64,000 nt of DNA from Spongilla lacustris (GCA_949361645.1 OX442428.1:5432461-5496460); one strand, 5' to 3'; counted from the first letter of the stretch, positions 35,467-46,339 are shown. The notes: generated by a model from the letters alone, not told the origin. Translations and numbers: made by a program.

Positions 35467-36091
35467 TGTGCCTACCTCCGCAACGGAAACAAGGAGTAGG
35501 ATGGTCGGCCTTTTGATCAGCTGTCGCCCTCCTTGGTTCCAGAGCGTTGACTGATGTATCCGCCCTTGAAATATCTTGTGAACTTTTCTCGGCGAGCTCG
35601 GCCGCCTGCGCCAGCTCGAACGCTTTCGTGAATGTTAGCTTCGGTTCGGCGAAAAGCCTGCGTTGGACTCGAACATCACGTAACCCGCACACCAACCTAT
35701 CCCGTAACATCTCGTCTAGCGAACCCCCAAACTCACAGTACTCGGAGAGACGGCGAAGCTCAGCAACAAACTGCCCCACTGTCTCAGTCTCTTTTTGGAA
35801 ACGAGAGTTGAAATAAAACCGTCGCACAATACACGAAGATGGTGGTGTCAAATGTTCACGAACCAACTTCACAATTTCTTCGAAAGTCTTGTCGGCCGGC
35901 TTTTCGGGAGACACCAGGCTGCGAACCAGCTGATATATGTGAGCTCCACAGACGCTGAACAAGATAGCGCGACGTTTCTCGTCCGTCTTGACGTCATTTG
36001 CAGTGAAGTAGTGCATCAGCCGCTCGCAGTATGCCGGCCATTCTTCCGCATCTTCATTGAACTGACCCACCGCGCCGTGGACTGCCATGTG
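35354..36091 (-). CDS. Gypsy gag with two zinc knuckles
   Basis: The start [10 protein letters not shown] at about 36088 lies just after the LTR and primer-site region (read on the minus strand, ggcgacgagggc). The capsid-like helical region has [12 protein letters not shown] and RFYFNSRFQ; two CCHC knuckles follow ([13 protein letters not shown] and [14 protein letters not shown]). The frame upstream of this ATG runs into the LTR and is not coding. Gag packages the element RNA. Confidence 0.87.
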   Translation of the reverse strand, partial: HMAVHGAVGQFNEDAEEWPAYCERLMHYFTANDVKTDEKRRAILFSVCGAHIYQLVRSLVSPEKPADKTFEEIVKLVREHLTPPSSCIVRRFYFNSRFQKETETVGQFVAELRRLSEYCEFGGSLDEMLRDRLVCGLRDVRVQRRLFAEPKLTFTKAFELAQAAELAEKSSQDISRADTSVNALEPRRATADQKADHPTPCFRCGGRHSASKCRFRSVECHKCGEKGHLARTCRSKEQTVKKTVR

Positions 36092-36110
36092 TTTTTGCCC
36101 TCGTCGCCAA

Positions 36111-36346
36111 TGTAGTGTCGCCAATGTACACGTTACACGCATATTGTCAGTAGACTGGATGGTGCAGCCCAATCACGGGCAGCAGGCTATATTCAAGAAC
36201 TCTGTACTCACACAAGCAATACACTTATATAGGAATTCACAGATGGACAGACTGACTGGCAACTATGACGTCATCTATAGAGCATGCACAATGACAGACA
36301 GAGAAGGACAGAGAGACTAGACATAGTCAACAGTACAAACATTACA
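36111..36346 (-). repeat. 5' LTR of the young Gypsy element
   Basis: Same sequence as the other LTR apart from cgcatattg and acaaacatt. Transcription of the element should start here and run leftward. Confidence 0.93.
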
Positions 36347-36351
36347 GTATG

Positions 36352-37690
36352 CTTGTAATGTGCTGGGTTAAGTTTGCTGGGAGTTTGTCGGTGGGGAATG
36401 CTGTGTGATGGTGGGGGAAGGGCACTGTATGGTGGGGGAAGGGCACTGTATGGTGGGGGAAGGGCACTGTATGGTGGGTGACATGCTATGTGATGGTGGG
36501 TAGGGGATGCTGGGTGAAGGTTTTTGAAGGTGCTGGGTATGATGGTGGGTGAGTGATGCAGTGTGATGGTGAGTGAGCTATGCTGTGTGATGATGGGTGA
36601 GCAATACTGTGTGGTGGGGATTTACAACTTTTCCTGGTTTCACAGAGGTAGCCCATCATGCCATCCCCACAGCTAATAACCCTCCAGTCCGCGTTTGCGA
36701 TGCTGTGATGGTGAGTGAGCAATGTGGGTGATGGTGGGTGAGCAATGTGGGAGTGATGCTGTGCGATGGTGGGTGAGCAATGTGGGAGTGATGCTGTGCG
36801 ATGGTGGGTGAGCAATGTGGGAGTGATGCTGTGCGATGGTGGGTGAGCAATGTGGGAGTGATGCTGTGCGATGGTGGGTGAGCAATGTGGGAGTGATGCT
36901 CTGCGATGGTGGGTGAGCAATGTGGGAGTGATGCTGTGCGATGGTGGGTGAGCAATGCAGGAGAGATAATGTGCGATAGTGGATGGGCATGCTGAGTGAT
37001 GATGCATGTGGGAGATGTTGCGTGATGGTGGGAGAAGGGCACTGTGTGATGGTAGGTGAAGGATGCTCGAGGATTATGGGTGGGGGGTGCCATAGTAGGG
37101 TGGGTTGGAGATGCTGTAGGGTTGTGGGTAAGGGACGCTGTGTGATGGTAGGTGGGGGAGGCTGTGTCATGGTAGGTGGGGATGCCATAGAATTGTGGGT
37201 TGGAGATGCCGAGTGATGGTGGAAGAAGGATGTTGCGTGATGGCAGGTGAAGGACACTAGGATTGTTGGTGAGGGATGCTGTGTTAGTGGGTGTGGGAGC
37301 TGTATGATATTGGGTGAGGGATGCTGTGTGATGGTGGGTGAGCAATGTGGGTAGAGTGAGGGATGGTGTGTATTGGTGGGTGGATGATGCCATAGAATTG
37401 TGAGTGGAGAATGCTTGTGATGGTGAGTGGGGATGCCGTAGGATTGTGGGTGTGGGATGCTGTGTGATGGTAGGGAGTGATGTTCATGATGGCAAGTAAA
37501 GGATGATGTGTGATGGTGGGTGGGTGATGCTGCATGACGGTCAGTAAATGATACTGTGTGATGGTGGGGGTGAGGGATGCTATGTTGAGGGGGGTGCAGA
37601 GGATTGTGTGTGGGGGTGATGTGATGGTGAGTGAGGGAGCTGTGTGAGGTGGGTAAGGGATGCGAGGGATGCTGTGTGATTACTGTCCAG
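36352..37690. repeat. 35-bp minisatellite within a degenerate GATGGTGGGTGAG array
   Basis: The core at about 36720-36960 has about seven near-identical 35-bp units (gatggtgggtgagcaatgtg then ggagtgatgctgtgc). The flanks are looser variants (ggatgctgtgtgatggtggg). Histidine- and serine-rich frames on the minus strand reflect the repeat and are not genes. Confidence 0.9.
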
Positions 37691-37850
37691 TAAGGTGAAC
37701 ATATTCTGACAACCTTTCTATCTTTCCATACAGTTGCTACCAATGGCCAGCTGCAACTCTCTACTTCCTGAAGCTTTTCTTGTTTGTATTGCTTGATAGT
37801 CATCAACCACAGAAAACCACACTTTGACCTCCATAATATATATATATATA
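37691..37850. other. Short unique spacer
   Basis: Nothing recognised apart from the (TA)n tract that flanks the next element. Confidence 0.4.
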
Positions 37851-38670
37851 TGGGACAGTTTCCGCGAAAATGTCCGAGTTTTATAACATTATAATCTTAT
37901 AAAAATACTTCTTGTTTGAATCGCTATATCTTCCGAACGCTAAACGCTATCAACTTCCTATTTTCGAAAGTTCATATTACACCATTTTTCTATGATAAAT
38001 TACATTTTGGAGTCTTGCACTTGCTCCATGCCAGTATTGCAACGTTCGATACCCGACCAGGTTCAAACCCGCCATAACTTTAGGTAGGAGTAATCAAATC
38101 GCTTCAAATTCGGTTTGTAGGTATAGAGGTCCTATACTTATCGATTTGTTCTGTTCGTTAATTTTTATGCCATCCGTTACGGAGATACAGTTGAACAAAC
38201 TACGTCCACTTTATCCCGCTCGATTCGTGCCAATGATTTTGGCAAATCGCGTCCCGCTCAATGTATGGGGAGGCGGTTGTTATATCATAGGCGCGAAACG
38301 AGCGGAAAAAAGTGCACGTAGTTTGTTCAACTGTATCTCCGTAACGGATGGCATAAAAATTAGCGAACAGTACAAATCGATAGGTATAGGACCTCTGTAC
38401 CTACAAACCAAATTTGAAGTGATTTGATTACTCCTACCCAAAGTTATGACGGGTTTGAACCCGGTCGGGTATCGAACGTTGCAATACTGGCATGGAGCAA
38501 GTGCAAGACTCCAAAATGTAATTTATCATAGCGAAATGGTGTGGTATGAACTTTTGAAAATAGAAATTCGATACCGTTTAGCGTTCGGAAGATATAGCGA
38601 CTCAAACAAGAAGCATTTTTATAAGATTATAATGTTATAAAACTCGGACATTTTCGCGGAAACTGTCCCA
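37851..38670. mobile_element. 820-bp palindromic element, TGGGACAGTTTCCGCG termini
   Basis: The whole sequence folds on itself: the left half through gttcgataccc, tccgttacggag and gaacaaacta has its complement in order in the right half. It sits in a (TA)n tract, consistent with a TA duplication. No transposase. A truncated relative lies at 10116-10707. Confidence 0.92.
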
Positions 38671-38689
38671 TATATATATATATATGTCA

Positions 38690-39120
38690 CATGCGATGCC
38701 TTTGTTTTGAATTGCGCTTACGCGTTTATTCGTAGTGACAATAATACTACAAAGACACATACTGTTAGGATGCCTGTTGACTATATTTCTGCAAAATTTG
38801 ATAGTGACTGGAATAACGAAAGAAAAGCTATACTAACATAAGTAACACCCTACGACACTTCAAAGCAATGTACAGTGTGTCACATGGGCGCGCATGATGC
38901 CTTGATAATTTCTAGTTTTGAATTGTGCCTATTATCATGAAGCATAGCTCAACGATTCATGGGAACACCCCTTTGTTACAAGCAAATAAAAACAATTGCA
39001 GGAGACCTCACATTTTAGGATTACACACCTGCATGAGTACAATAATCAATGTGGTTACAGTATACATAAAGTGCAGATCAGATAGACCATGTGGGCTATT
39101 ATCACAAAATTATTTGTCTG
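38690..39120. other. Unassigned spacer
   Basis: No gene or clear repeat; AT-rich. Confidence 0.4.
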
Positions 39121-39124
39121 GGTA

Positions 39125-39387
39125 ATGCGCCTATCATTGTTACGTGAGACCCCCCCCCCCTCCCCCCCTGGGGCATTAGGAGGGATTTGACCTTTAGTAA
39201 AGCAAACTGCCCCTGGTTGGGGGTTAATAACTGGCCAATTGTTTATACTACGTGGTCTGATAAAAGGTCAAACGCGTGCCCCTACGGTCAAATGTGTGGC
39301 CAGTTATGATATTCACGCGTCAAATCCCCACCTAATCCCGACTTCGCCCCAGGGGGGGGGGGTCTCACATAACAATGATAGGTGCAT
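39125..39387. mobile_element. 263-bp palindromic MITE
   Basis: Arms atgcgcctatcattgttacg and cataacaatgataggtgcat bound C-run/G-run stretches and an inner inverted pair (aaaggtcaaa and ggccagtt). TAA (or TA) occurs at both edges. Confidence 0.85.
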
Positions 39388-39555
39388 AATGGCTGCGTAG
39401 CATATGTCGTTTTACACAGCAGGTCACAACCACCATAGCGCAAACCAGGGTCCGCAGATTTCGCTACCCCGCAGTTCAGATTCCCTACCCAGACTCCTGA
39501 TTAATTATATATTCACACGACGGGATTGGAGGTCGGAAAACGGTTTTAGAGTACA

Positions 39556-39878
39556 CAGTGGCGTAGGAAAAGGGGGGGCAGGGGGGGCAACTGCCCCCCC
39601 ACTTTTAAAAGTGGGGGGGGCCATGCCCCCCTACTTTTATACCAGTGATACTACAGATAAATGCGTAATTTGTAATAAATTGCACTGATTCTAGTGTAGT
39701 TTTGTAACGTCGTTAGATGCAAATAGCGTTGGCTTCTGGGGCACAACCCCAGAGTCCCAGACCCCAATGCGGAAGCTTACAGCACTCCCCTAGCTGGCTG
39801 GGGGAGGGGCACCGCTCTCCCGCCATGATGACCATCGAACTTTGCCCCCCCACTTTTAAACTCCTTCCTACGCCGCTG
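39556..39878. mobile_element. CAGTGGCGTAGGAA-terminus MITE
   Basis: Ends read CAGTGGCGTAGGAAAAGG and, from the right, CAGCGGCGTAGGAAGGAG. Flanks gtaca and ctaca differ by one base, compatible with a 5-bp duplication as in its relatives at 20073 and 57620. G/C runs and no coding. Confidence 0.8.
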
Positions 39879-39962
39879 CTACACATCAGGTCACATCAAC
39901 GCCCAAGTCGGGTGAGCTCAACTAGGACTCCACGCCACTCTATATTTTACATAGAAATGTTT

Positions 39963-40452
39963 ACACAATCGTGCAAATAGCGATAGCTTTACATCCATCT
40001 TGCACAGAGAAATCTGTCAAGTGCTCACCTGTAGACGATTGCAAAGAACCCGACTGCAACCCGGATGGACCAGGCGACTGCAACGCAGATGGACCAGGCG
40101 ACTGCAACGCAGATGGACCTGATGACTGCAACCAAGATGGACCAGGCGACTGCAACGCAGATGGACCTGATGACTGCAACCAAGATGGACCAGGCGACTG
40201 CAACGCAGATGGACCTGATGACTGCAACCCGGATGGACCAGGCGACTGCAACGCAGATGGACCTGACGACTGCAACCCAGATGGACCAGGCGACTGCAAC
40301 GCAGATGGACCTGATGACTGCAACCAAGATGGACTAGGTGACTGCAAGGAGCCGGACGACTGTTCAAGCACGGGTATTCTAGTTGAATTTTGAGAGAGCA
40401 CCCTGATTGCCTCCAAATACGCCCTGTGATAAAGCTCATCTGGTAACGCCAT
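39963..40452 (-). CDS. Uncharacterised repeat protein, divergent from the integrase gene
   Basis: Minus-strand frame from MALPDELYHRAYLEAIRVL (start near 40452) through a tandem Leu-Gln-Ser-Pro-Gly-Pro-Ser repeat to about 39963. The non-repetitive N-terminus and the head-to-head position, 85 bases from the integrase start at 40537, hint at a second gene or exon of the same element sharing a promoter. No family recognised. It could instead be a chance frame through a 24-bp minisatellite. Confidence 0.4.
40060..40345. repeat. 24-bp minisatellite GATGGACCAGGCGACTGCAA
   Basis: About 12 copies of a 24-bp unit with a 48-bp higher-order alternation (gaccaggcgactgcaacg against gacctgatgactgcaacc). 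Confidence 0.92.
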
Positions 40453-40536
40453 GCCGATTTTAGATATGCAAAGATAAAATACGCATGCGTGCATGGAGCT
40501 GAAAAATAATAACGAGTTGTTGCTAACCGTTGTTGA

Positions 40537-42199
40537 ATGGCGGCTGAATTACCTGATGAGGACAGTTTTGTTGAACTAGCTCGTAGCATACTTATGTATG
40601 CGTGTGAAGTAAGCGGTAATGAAGACTTAGACATGTTGGAAAACCTGCTTGTAGCGTGTGAAGAATTACTTCAGCTCACTATAGCAATGGAAGACTTGCT
40701 CCTAGGTGATATCTCTGACTTCATTTCATCGCTCATTCGACTCGTTAGATGCGTTGATTCCTGCATAGAAGATCGATTCCGTACAACAAACGGAAATGTT
40801 GGGCGTGGTCGGCCAAGGATAGAGTTGGAGGAGGAAAAGCTTCGATTTCTAATAGAGAATGGGTTTAAAGTCCAGGACATCGCCATAATGCTTGATTGCA
40901 GCTTGCGCACACTGGAGCGTCGATTGCAGGAGTTGGGTATTACTTCAAGAGCCTACAGCAGGATCAGTGATTATGAGGTAGACTTAATTGTTTCACAAAT
41001 CAAGCATTGCAGCCAGAGTTGTGGAGAAAAATTAGTCACTGGTCGTCTAAGAAGTGCTGGGATAGTAGTACCGCGGGAAAGAGTAAGAGAATCTTTAAGA
41101 AGAATGGGATAACTACACGTTTCAGAGCAGTATTGCATCGTCGGGTGTATTCGGTGCATTCGCCTAATTCATTGTGGCATATTGATGGTTACCATAAATT
41201 GATAAGATGGAAAATAGTTATTCATGGTGGCATTGATGGATTCAGCCGCCTTATAGTCTATCTCAAAGTAGCAACAAATAACCGTGCCTCTACTGTTTTA
41301 TCAGCATTTCAGAAAGCTGTGCAAGAATATGGTCTACCTTCTAGAGTAAGAATGGACAAAGGTGGCGAAAATATATTGGTGTCTCAGTACATGGTAGAAC
41401 AAAGAGGTGCTGGTAGAAACAGTGCCATTATGGGACGCAGTGTACACAATCAAAGAATTGAACGCTTTTGGAGAGATCTGTTCACTGGCTGCATAAGCTT
41501 TTTTTATCACTTGTTCTACTTTATGGAGGACATCAATATTCTTAACCCTGATAGCCACTTGGATTTGTTTGCTTTGCATTATGTTACTATTAGTCTGCTG
41601 CAGGGACAGTTGGATGGCTTCAGAAGTGGCTGGTGCCAGCATTCAATAAGAACGGAAGGAAACAGGACACCACTGCAACTGTGGACAATGGGTCTGTGCA
41701 CAATGGATGAATCCTCTTCAAGTTGCATGGTTGCAAGGGGTTTAGTTGAGGTTAGTGCTTTGTATTGTGCAGACTAGTCCTGTAGTGTGTGTTATTAAGA
41801 GCAAGCCATGTTAGCAGCATTAATTATGTTGTTTAAGTCCTGAAAAATGTGTCTTTGAGTATGGACTGTTTATTTTTTGAAGGATTATTTTTGTTATGCC
41901 TGGGGGTGCAGGAGTGGAAAAATACGCATTATGAATTCGTGCATTTAATTTGCACCTTGTATCTTAGCCTGATTCTGAAAGTTATGGGATTGATTGGAAT
42001 GGTCCAGTTCCTGTCAACATTGAGCACGAACAAGTCATTGTGGACGATCCACCAGTACTGCTTTCTGCAACTCAGAAGGCAGCATTGGATCAACAACTGC
42101 ACACTAGTATGATACCGGGATCAGAGTGCAGCATTGAACAGTCATTGATTAACCATTTCATGGTGGCTAAACTGTTTGTTCATTCATTGCATCCACAGT
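40537..42199 (+). pseudogene. Integrase-core DDE transposase (IS3EU-like family)
   Basis: Starts MAAELPDEDSF. An N-terminal helical region is followed by a helix-turn-helix (GRPRIELEEEK to LERRLQELGI, about residues 88-135), then an integrase core with the three acidic positions in LWHIDGYHKL, RMDKGGEN and NQRIERFWRD. A GT..AG intron (about 41750-41968) leads to a last exon beginning YGIDWNGPVP and ending at 42199. The same family occurs in many fish, coral and sponge genomes; the IS3EU name is from memory. A one-base frame change at about 41105, between ESLRRMG and ITTRF, breaks it. It is expected to cut and integrate the element. Confidence 0.82.
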
Positions 42200-42476
42200 A
42201 GTACTATAATGCCTCTTTTTAGAAATGAAGTTATTTGACTAATCACTTCATTTGCACTTGATATGACCCATTAGTTAAGTGTTACCAGTTATTTAAATGG
42301 ACACCCAGAACCCTCCGTTTAAAGTAAACGCCCTTACTGACCAGTAGTAGTAGTACAGTAAGCGACAACCACTATGTCATGATGGGGCTGCGTACAATAT
42401 TACTGCTACGGGGCAGAGAGAATGTCCCAGTTCCTCTCATAAGAAGTCATTGTAGATGATTCACCAGTTTTTCCAC
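42200..42476 (+). repeat. 3' flank and probable terminus of the integrase element
   Basis: Homology with the inverted copy at 24966 stops at ccagtttttccact, so the element border is probably here. It contains an internal inverted pair around gtttaaagtaaacg. Confidence 0.7.
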
Positions 42477-42520
42477 TATGGGTCAGAAAGCTCTATTCAA
42501 TGGTGAATCTGGGGGTGGGG

Positions 42521-42558
42521 GAAGACAAAAGAAGGTGTGGTGTGGGGGGAGGGAGGGT
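42521..42558. repeat. 38-bp direct repeat, left copy
   Basis: gaagacaaaagaaggtgtgg and onward recurs at 44840-44877 with one mismatch, bracketing the second HECT 5' segment. Confidence 0.85.
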
Positions 42559-44065
42559 GTGTCCATTTCAGCTGCATCTTTATACATGTATATACATGTA
42601 TATTCATAATGCATGGAACATGTAATACAAATACAAAAGATTGAAAAGGAACGGCAGAAATGCATACTCATCATAAGATGAAGAACCCATTCTTCACCAA
42701 TGAAAAAAATATATATTGGCAGTATGTATTTTAACTACAAATGAAATAAAAATAGTATATGACAACAGTAAACAGATGTTAGCAAATGTAAAAATATACA
42801 TGGTCTAACAAGCTAGCATCCCTACATATTAAAAAATTGCAGTACAGTTAAAATGTCTTGTCTGCATAAAATTTACTTGGTGACATTCAAGACCTTTTCT
42901 GTGCGCAAGCACTAGCTCACTGAAATAACTGCTATGTTAATGGATACTATGAAACAGACATATTAACTTAGTCGAAATACAAAAAGTACCAGAGAGACAC
43001 AAGATTGAACCTGTCCTAAAGCCTTACTGGAAAGTTCAAGGAGATCTATCGGTACACAACGATTTGCTTCTTTTCCAAAAGCGTATTGTGGTGCCAGAGT
43101 CTCTCCAGCAGGAGACACTTGCAAAACTCCACCATGGGCATCAAGGCATTGTGAGATGCAGGCTTAGAGCACAGAATTCTGTTTGGTGGCCTGGCATATC
43201 TCAACGAATAAAGGATGTGATTGAACACTGCTCAGTGTGTGTGAAGCATTCCACACCTCATCGTGAACCATTAATGCCAACAGTTTTACCAGACTACCCA
43301 TGGCAGAGTGTGGCAATGGATCTTTTTGTGCTGAATGGGGTCAATTATGTGGTCATAGTAGACTACTTTTCTAGATATCCCGAGGTTATTAAGCTCAGGT
43401 CCGTGTCATTATTTCGTACTCGTATCTTTAAAAACGCCGAGGGCGTAATACAATATTTGTTCATTTTTTGCACAGTTCCACATGGGTCAATAAATCACCC
43501 ATAGGAAGACAAAGCCCACATTTCAAACACTTCTCCATCATCTGAAACATATCAACAGACTGTATGTACATTAATTGGTTATGAAAAACAAGCTGCTTAC
43601 ACTAGTTGAACCTGATTTCATGCATGACATGTTTTGCAGCATCCATATCTTTCCTTTAAGACTGCTGGTGAACTATATGTCAGGTTTGACAATGGTTCCA
43701 ACTGTGCTGAATTAGGTTTTGCCTTGCACATGACGTAGCCACTTGAAAGGTGCGACTTTGGGAATGAATGGTTTCCCTAAAGCTTTCTGCATCAACATTC
43801 AAAGCAGAAAATCCTATACCTTTCTCCCCTAACCCAGCCATATGAAGTTTACCTTTTTCATCTTCACTGCTAGGGCTTGATACTGTTGATGATATGCAAG
43901 GCAAACAAAGCGATGTTTCCATTCCGGTTTTTGCTGAGTAGATTTAACCCTGGTCTTCTGTTGAGCAAATGCAATACTTCATCTCCAGCAAGATTGGAAT
44001 GCACATTTATAAGCTCACCAATCCGCAAATGTATGCTGTGGGTTTCAGAAACATATCAGTTGGAA
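42545..44065 (-). pseudogene. Second copy of HECT-ligase 5' exons
   Basis: Matches 29895-31340 in the same orientation: the zinc-finger exon, the acidic exon and the first exon (with LEPLS and KPEWKHRFVC counterparts) are all recognisable, but no HECT domain follows. It lacks about 300 bp of the first copy near 30965-31290, and a short internal deletion removes the stretch around the QQDLDMS codons. It carries the same frame break before FPKL-type codons. A Gypsy integrase patch is inserted at 42991. Confidence 0.85.
42991..43402 (+). pseudogene. Gypsy integrase patch inserted in the HECT copy
   Basis: One open plus-strand frame with an H2C2 zinc domain (LHHGHQGIVRC, then HCSVCVK) and the start of the integrase core (VAMDLFVLNG). 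It begins and ends abruptly against sequence that is contiguous in the first HECT copy (aaaaagta|gtgtcatt). There are no LTRs and no duplication, so it looks like filler DNA captured during break repair. Confidence 0.85.
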
Positions 44066-44645
44066 TAGTAGTTTTTCAAAACAGAAAGGTCAGAACATAC
44101 TAAACTATTCTTACTAAGATAATTGCGTACATAGTAAGCAAAGAAATCCTGATCGTATCCACACTTCATGTTGTGTATGCAAGAAGGCAGGTACCTGTTA
44201 CACGCCTTGACGTCACGGTATATAATACATAACAAGGTTGAGGAATGGATAAGGATAAGGAAAGACGAAGCTACACAAGGATAATAAAGTAGAAGCTGTT
44301 GATGAACCAGTAATGTAAGGGAGTAACAAAGAGTTTAGCTATGAACATGTGGCATGATGGGAAGCAGAAGAATGTGTCCCAGAACCTGAGGAAATGGGTA
44401 CGTAATACAATGATTATTAATTTGTACCTCTCACATGATGTGGCTTTATCTTCAGCCATCTCCAATCACAGCAAGTACATGTGGCTATCCCACCTGAAGA
44501 CCTATGTAACATAAACAAGATTTCAATGTGAGTTGAAAAATTCTATTTTTTTTTTATATTTAGGTTATACTGAGCCCAGTGTACTTGTAAGGCAAACATC
44601 TTCATCACACAGCCTATGGTCAGTACATGTTGAGTACTCCACTAC
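44066..44645. other. Unassigned spacer
   Basis: No gene recognised. Confidence 0.4.
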
Positions 44646-44648
44646 ACT

Positions 44649-44649
<1 letters not shown>

Positions 44650-44716
<67 letters not shown>
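44650..44716. repeat. (TG)n microsatellite
   Basis: About 33 uninterrupted TG units, followed by looser gtgtgt-rich sequence to 44850. Confidence 0.97.
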
Positions 44717-44719
<3 letters not shown>

Positions 44720-45153
44720 AGGGCTTACACTAGTGTGTGTGTACAGGGTGTCTACACTTTGTGTGAGTATGAGTGTGAAGTGTGTGTATGTGTGTGTGTA
44801 CAATGATGTGTTGTGTGCTTACACAGTAGTGGTGTGTGTGAAGACAAAAGAAGGTGTGGTGTGAGGGGAGGGAGGGTTGATGAGTAGGTGGGTATGGTAT
44901 CAACTAGTGTAAGGAGTGCAGCTCTGGGCACACCTAAACTAATCAGCCATTAAAAATAAAATTGTTTTCTCTTTGCAGCCTTGCAGGCCTCCACAGTAGC
45001 GCCATTACTTTGATGGTGTTGATGTGGATTAATGATTGTACTCCTCAGGCTCTAGTTAGGTCAGTGCACGGGAGTGTACATAGCTAAGCGACCAAAGTTT
45101 CTGAAAGTTAGTATCCTGGTAATGAGATTGCCTCAAGGGACCAAGACCCTGAA

Positions 45154-45467
45154 CAGGGGCGGATACAGGGTTTTCCAAAAGGGGGGGTTGAGACCCGCGA
45201 TACGAAATGCGGGGGGGGGGGGGGGGGGGTGCTGTCCGCTTCAGGCCCGATACGAAAAGCGGGGGGGGGGGGGGGGGGGGGTGCTGTCCATTTAAGGCCC
45301 GATACGAAAAGCGGAGGGGGGGGGGGGGGGATGCTGTCCGGCGCTTCAGGCCCGATACAAAATGCGGGGAAGGGGGGGGGGGCTGTTTAGTAGAAGAGGG
45401 GGCGTTACCATATATGAAAGGGGGGGTTGCAACCCCCAAACCCCCCCCCTGCCTGGATCCGCCTCTG
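45154..45467. mobile_element. CAGGGGCGGATACAGG MITE with CTGAA duplication
   Basis: Ends read CAGGGGCGGATACAGG and, from the right, CAGAGGCGGATCCAGG; CTGAA is repeated at both edges (45149-45153, 45468-45472). The interior has about four copies of a 55-65-bp unit, gcccgatacgaaaagcgg followed by a long G-run and tgctgtcc. Confidence 0.92.
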
Positions 45468-45590
45468 CTGAAGAAGGGTAGTGCTTTTGAAAATCGTTAC
45501 GCACTGTGCTGCTACGAACCCGAAATGACGCTGAAAACAAGACCGGCGTATAAAAGATAAACGATGTAAAGTCGCGCATCGGTTATTGCA

Positions 45591-45859
45591 CGCAGTCCAC
45601 CAAAGACCAGATACGGCCAATGCTCCAAAAGGGTCAAAGGTCCTAATAGTCGCACGACAAAGCGTCTCGTACATGTTTCTCGCCCATTAGTCCGTAAACT
45701 AAGATACACTCCTCGCTTCCCTCCGCAAACCACAGCATCGTATTTTATATTTTACAGAGAATTTTTTTTTTTCTAGTACAAAAACTTTTTTATAATGGAT
45801 TATTAGAATTTCTAATTGTGCGTTTTTTGTTGAATTTTGGCGGCTCGGGCGTTCCATAC
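45591..45859 (-). repeat. Right arm of the 23.8-kb-spaced inverted repeat
   Basis: Reverse complement of 22014-22293 with few differences; TACTC follows at 45860-45864. Its sequence continues inward to about 45473 without a counterpart in the other arm. Confidence 0.85.
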
Positions 45860-45864
45860 TACTC

Positions 45865-46335
45865 GGCTGCTCCACATTCTTTTTAAGCCCTATAGCTGTA
45901 GGGCGCGATCATGTTCGGAGTGTTTTAGCTACCTATATGTACATGTACATGGATTCTACAACGGCTTGTTTTGGTTGCGTTGGTTTTAAACGCGGCTTAC
46001 TCACCTATATTGCTAATTCTACCACAAGGAGTTCGTGGATGTAATCCCTATAGCAAAGCCACATTTTTGCACCTGTTCTACCTTCAGTAATATTTGTAAA
46101 GATGGGAATGTCCTTACGTGCAAACCTGACGCCATATTTTGTTCTATTTTTTTGTTGCAACTAATAGTACTTACGTATCTGTATCTGTGCGTGTCTATAT
46201 ATTTTTTCATCTCTGCAGAATGAAAACTACCAATACAGCAAAAAAAAAAAACCCGTTCCACAGAGACGAACCTTAAAAGGATATATCACGTGAGGAATAC
46301 ATGCAGTTACAACCTACTTTTTTACTATATCCACA
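45865..46335. other. Unassigned spacer
   Basis: No gene recognised. Several short frames on both strands lack support. Confidence 0.4.
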
Positions 46336-46339
46336 TGGG

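Larger units (their letters stand above)
31854..36346 (-). mobile_element. Young Gypsy LTR retrotransposon, near-intact
   Basis: Two 236-bp LTRs (31854-32089 and 36111-36346), starting TG and ending CA, differ at only two positions seen. GTATG is duplicated outside (31849-31853, 36347-36351). Gag and pol lie on the minus strand in the order expected, filling the 4,493-bp element. Damage is limited to about one base in a T-run between RNase H and integrase, so it is a recent insertion. Confidence 0.95.

Noticed and set aside
33355..35816. Plus-strand frames of 60-106 codons across the young Gypsy element
   Set aside because: Antisense shadows of gag and pol.
36486..37806. Minus-strand frames of up to 377 codons rich in His, Ser, Pro and Thr
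   Set aside because: They read through the 35-bp minisatellite and its degenerate flanks; overlapping frames are equally open.
40060..40345. CRISPR-like regular array
   Set aside because: Units are contiguous 24-bp tandem repeats with no unique spacers, and the genome is eukaryotic.
22014..45859. Polinton/Maverick virus-like transposon
   Set aside because: Size is in range and inverted ends exist, but no DNA polymerase B, packaging ATPase or capsid-type gene was seen and the duplication is 5 rather than 6 bp.
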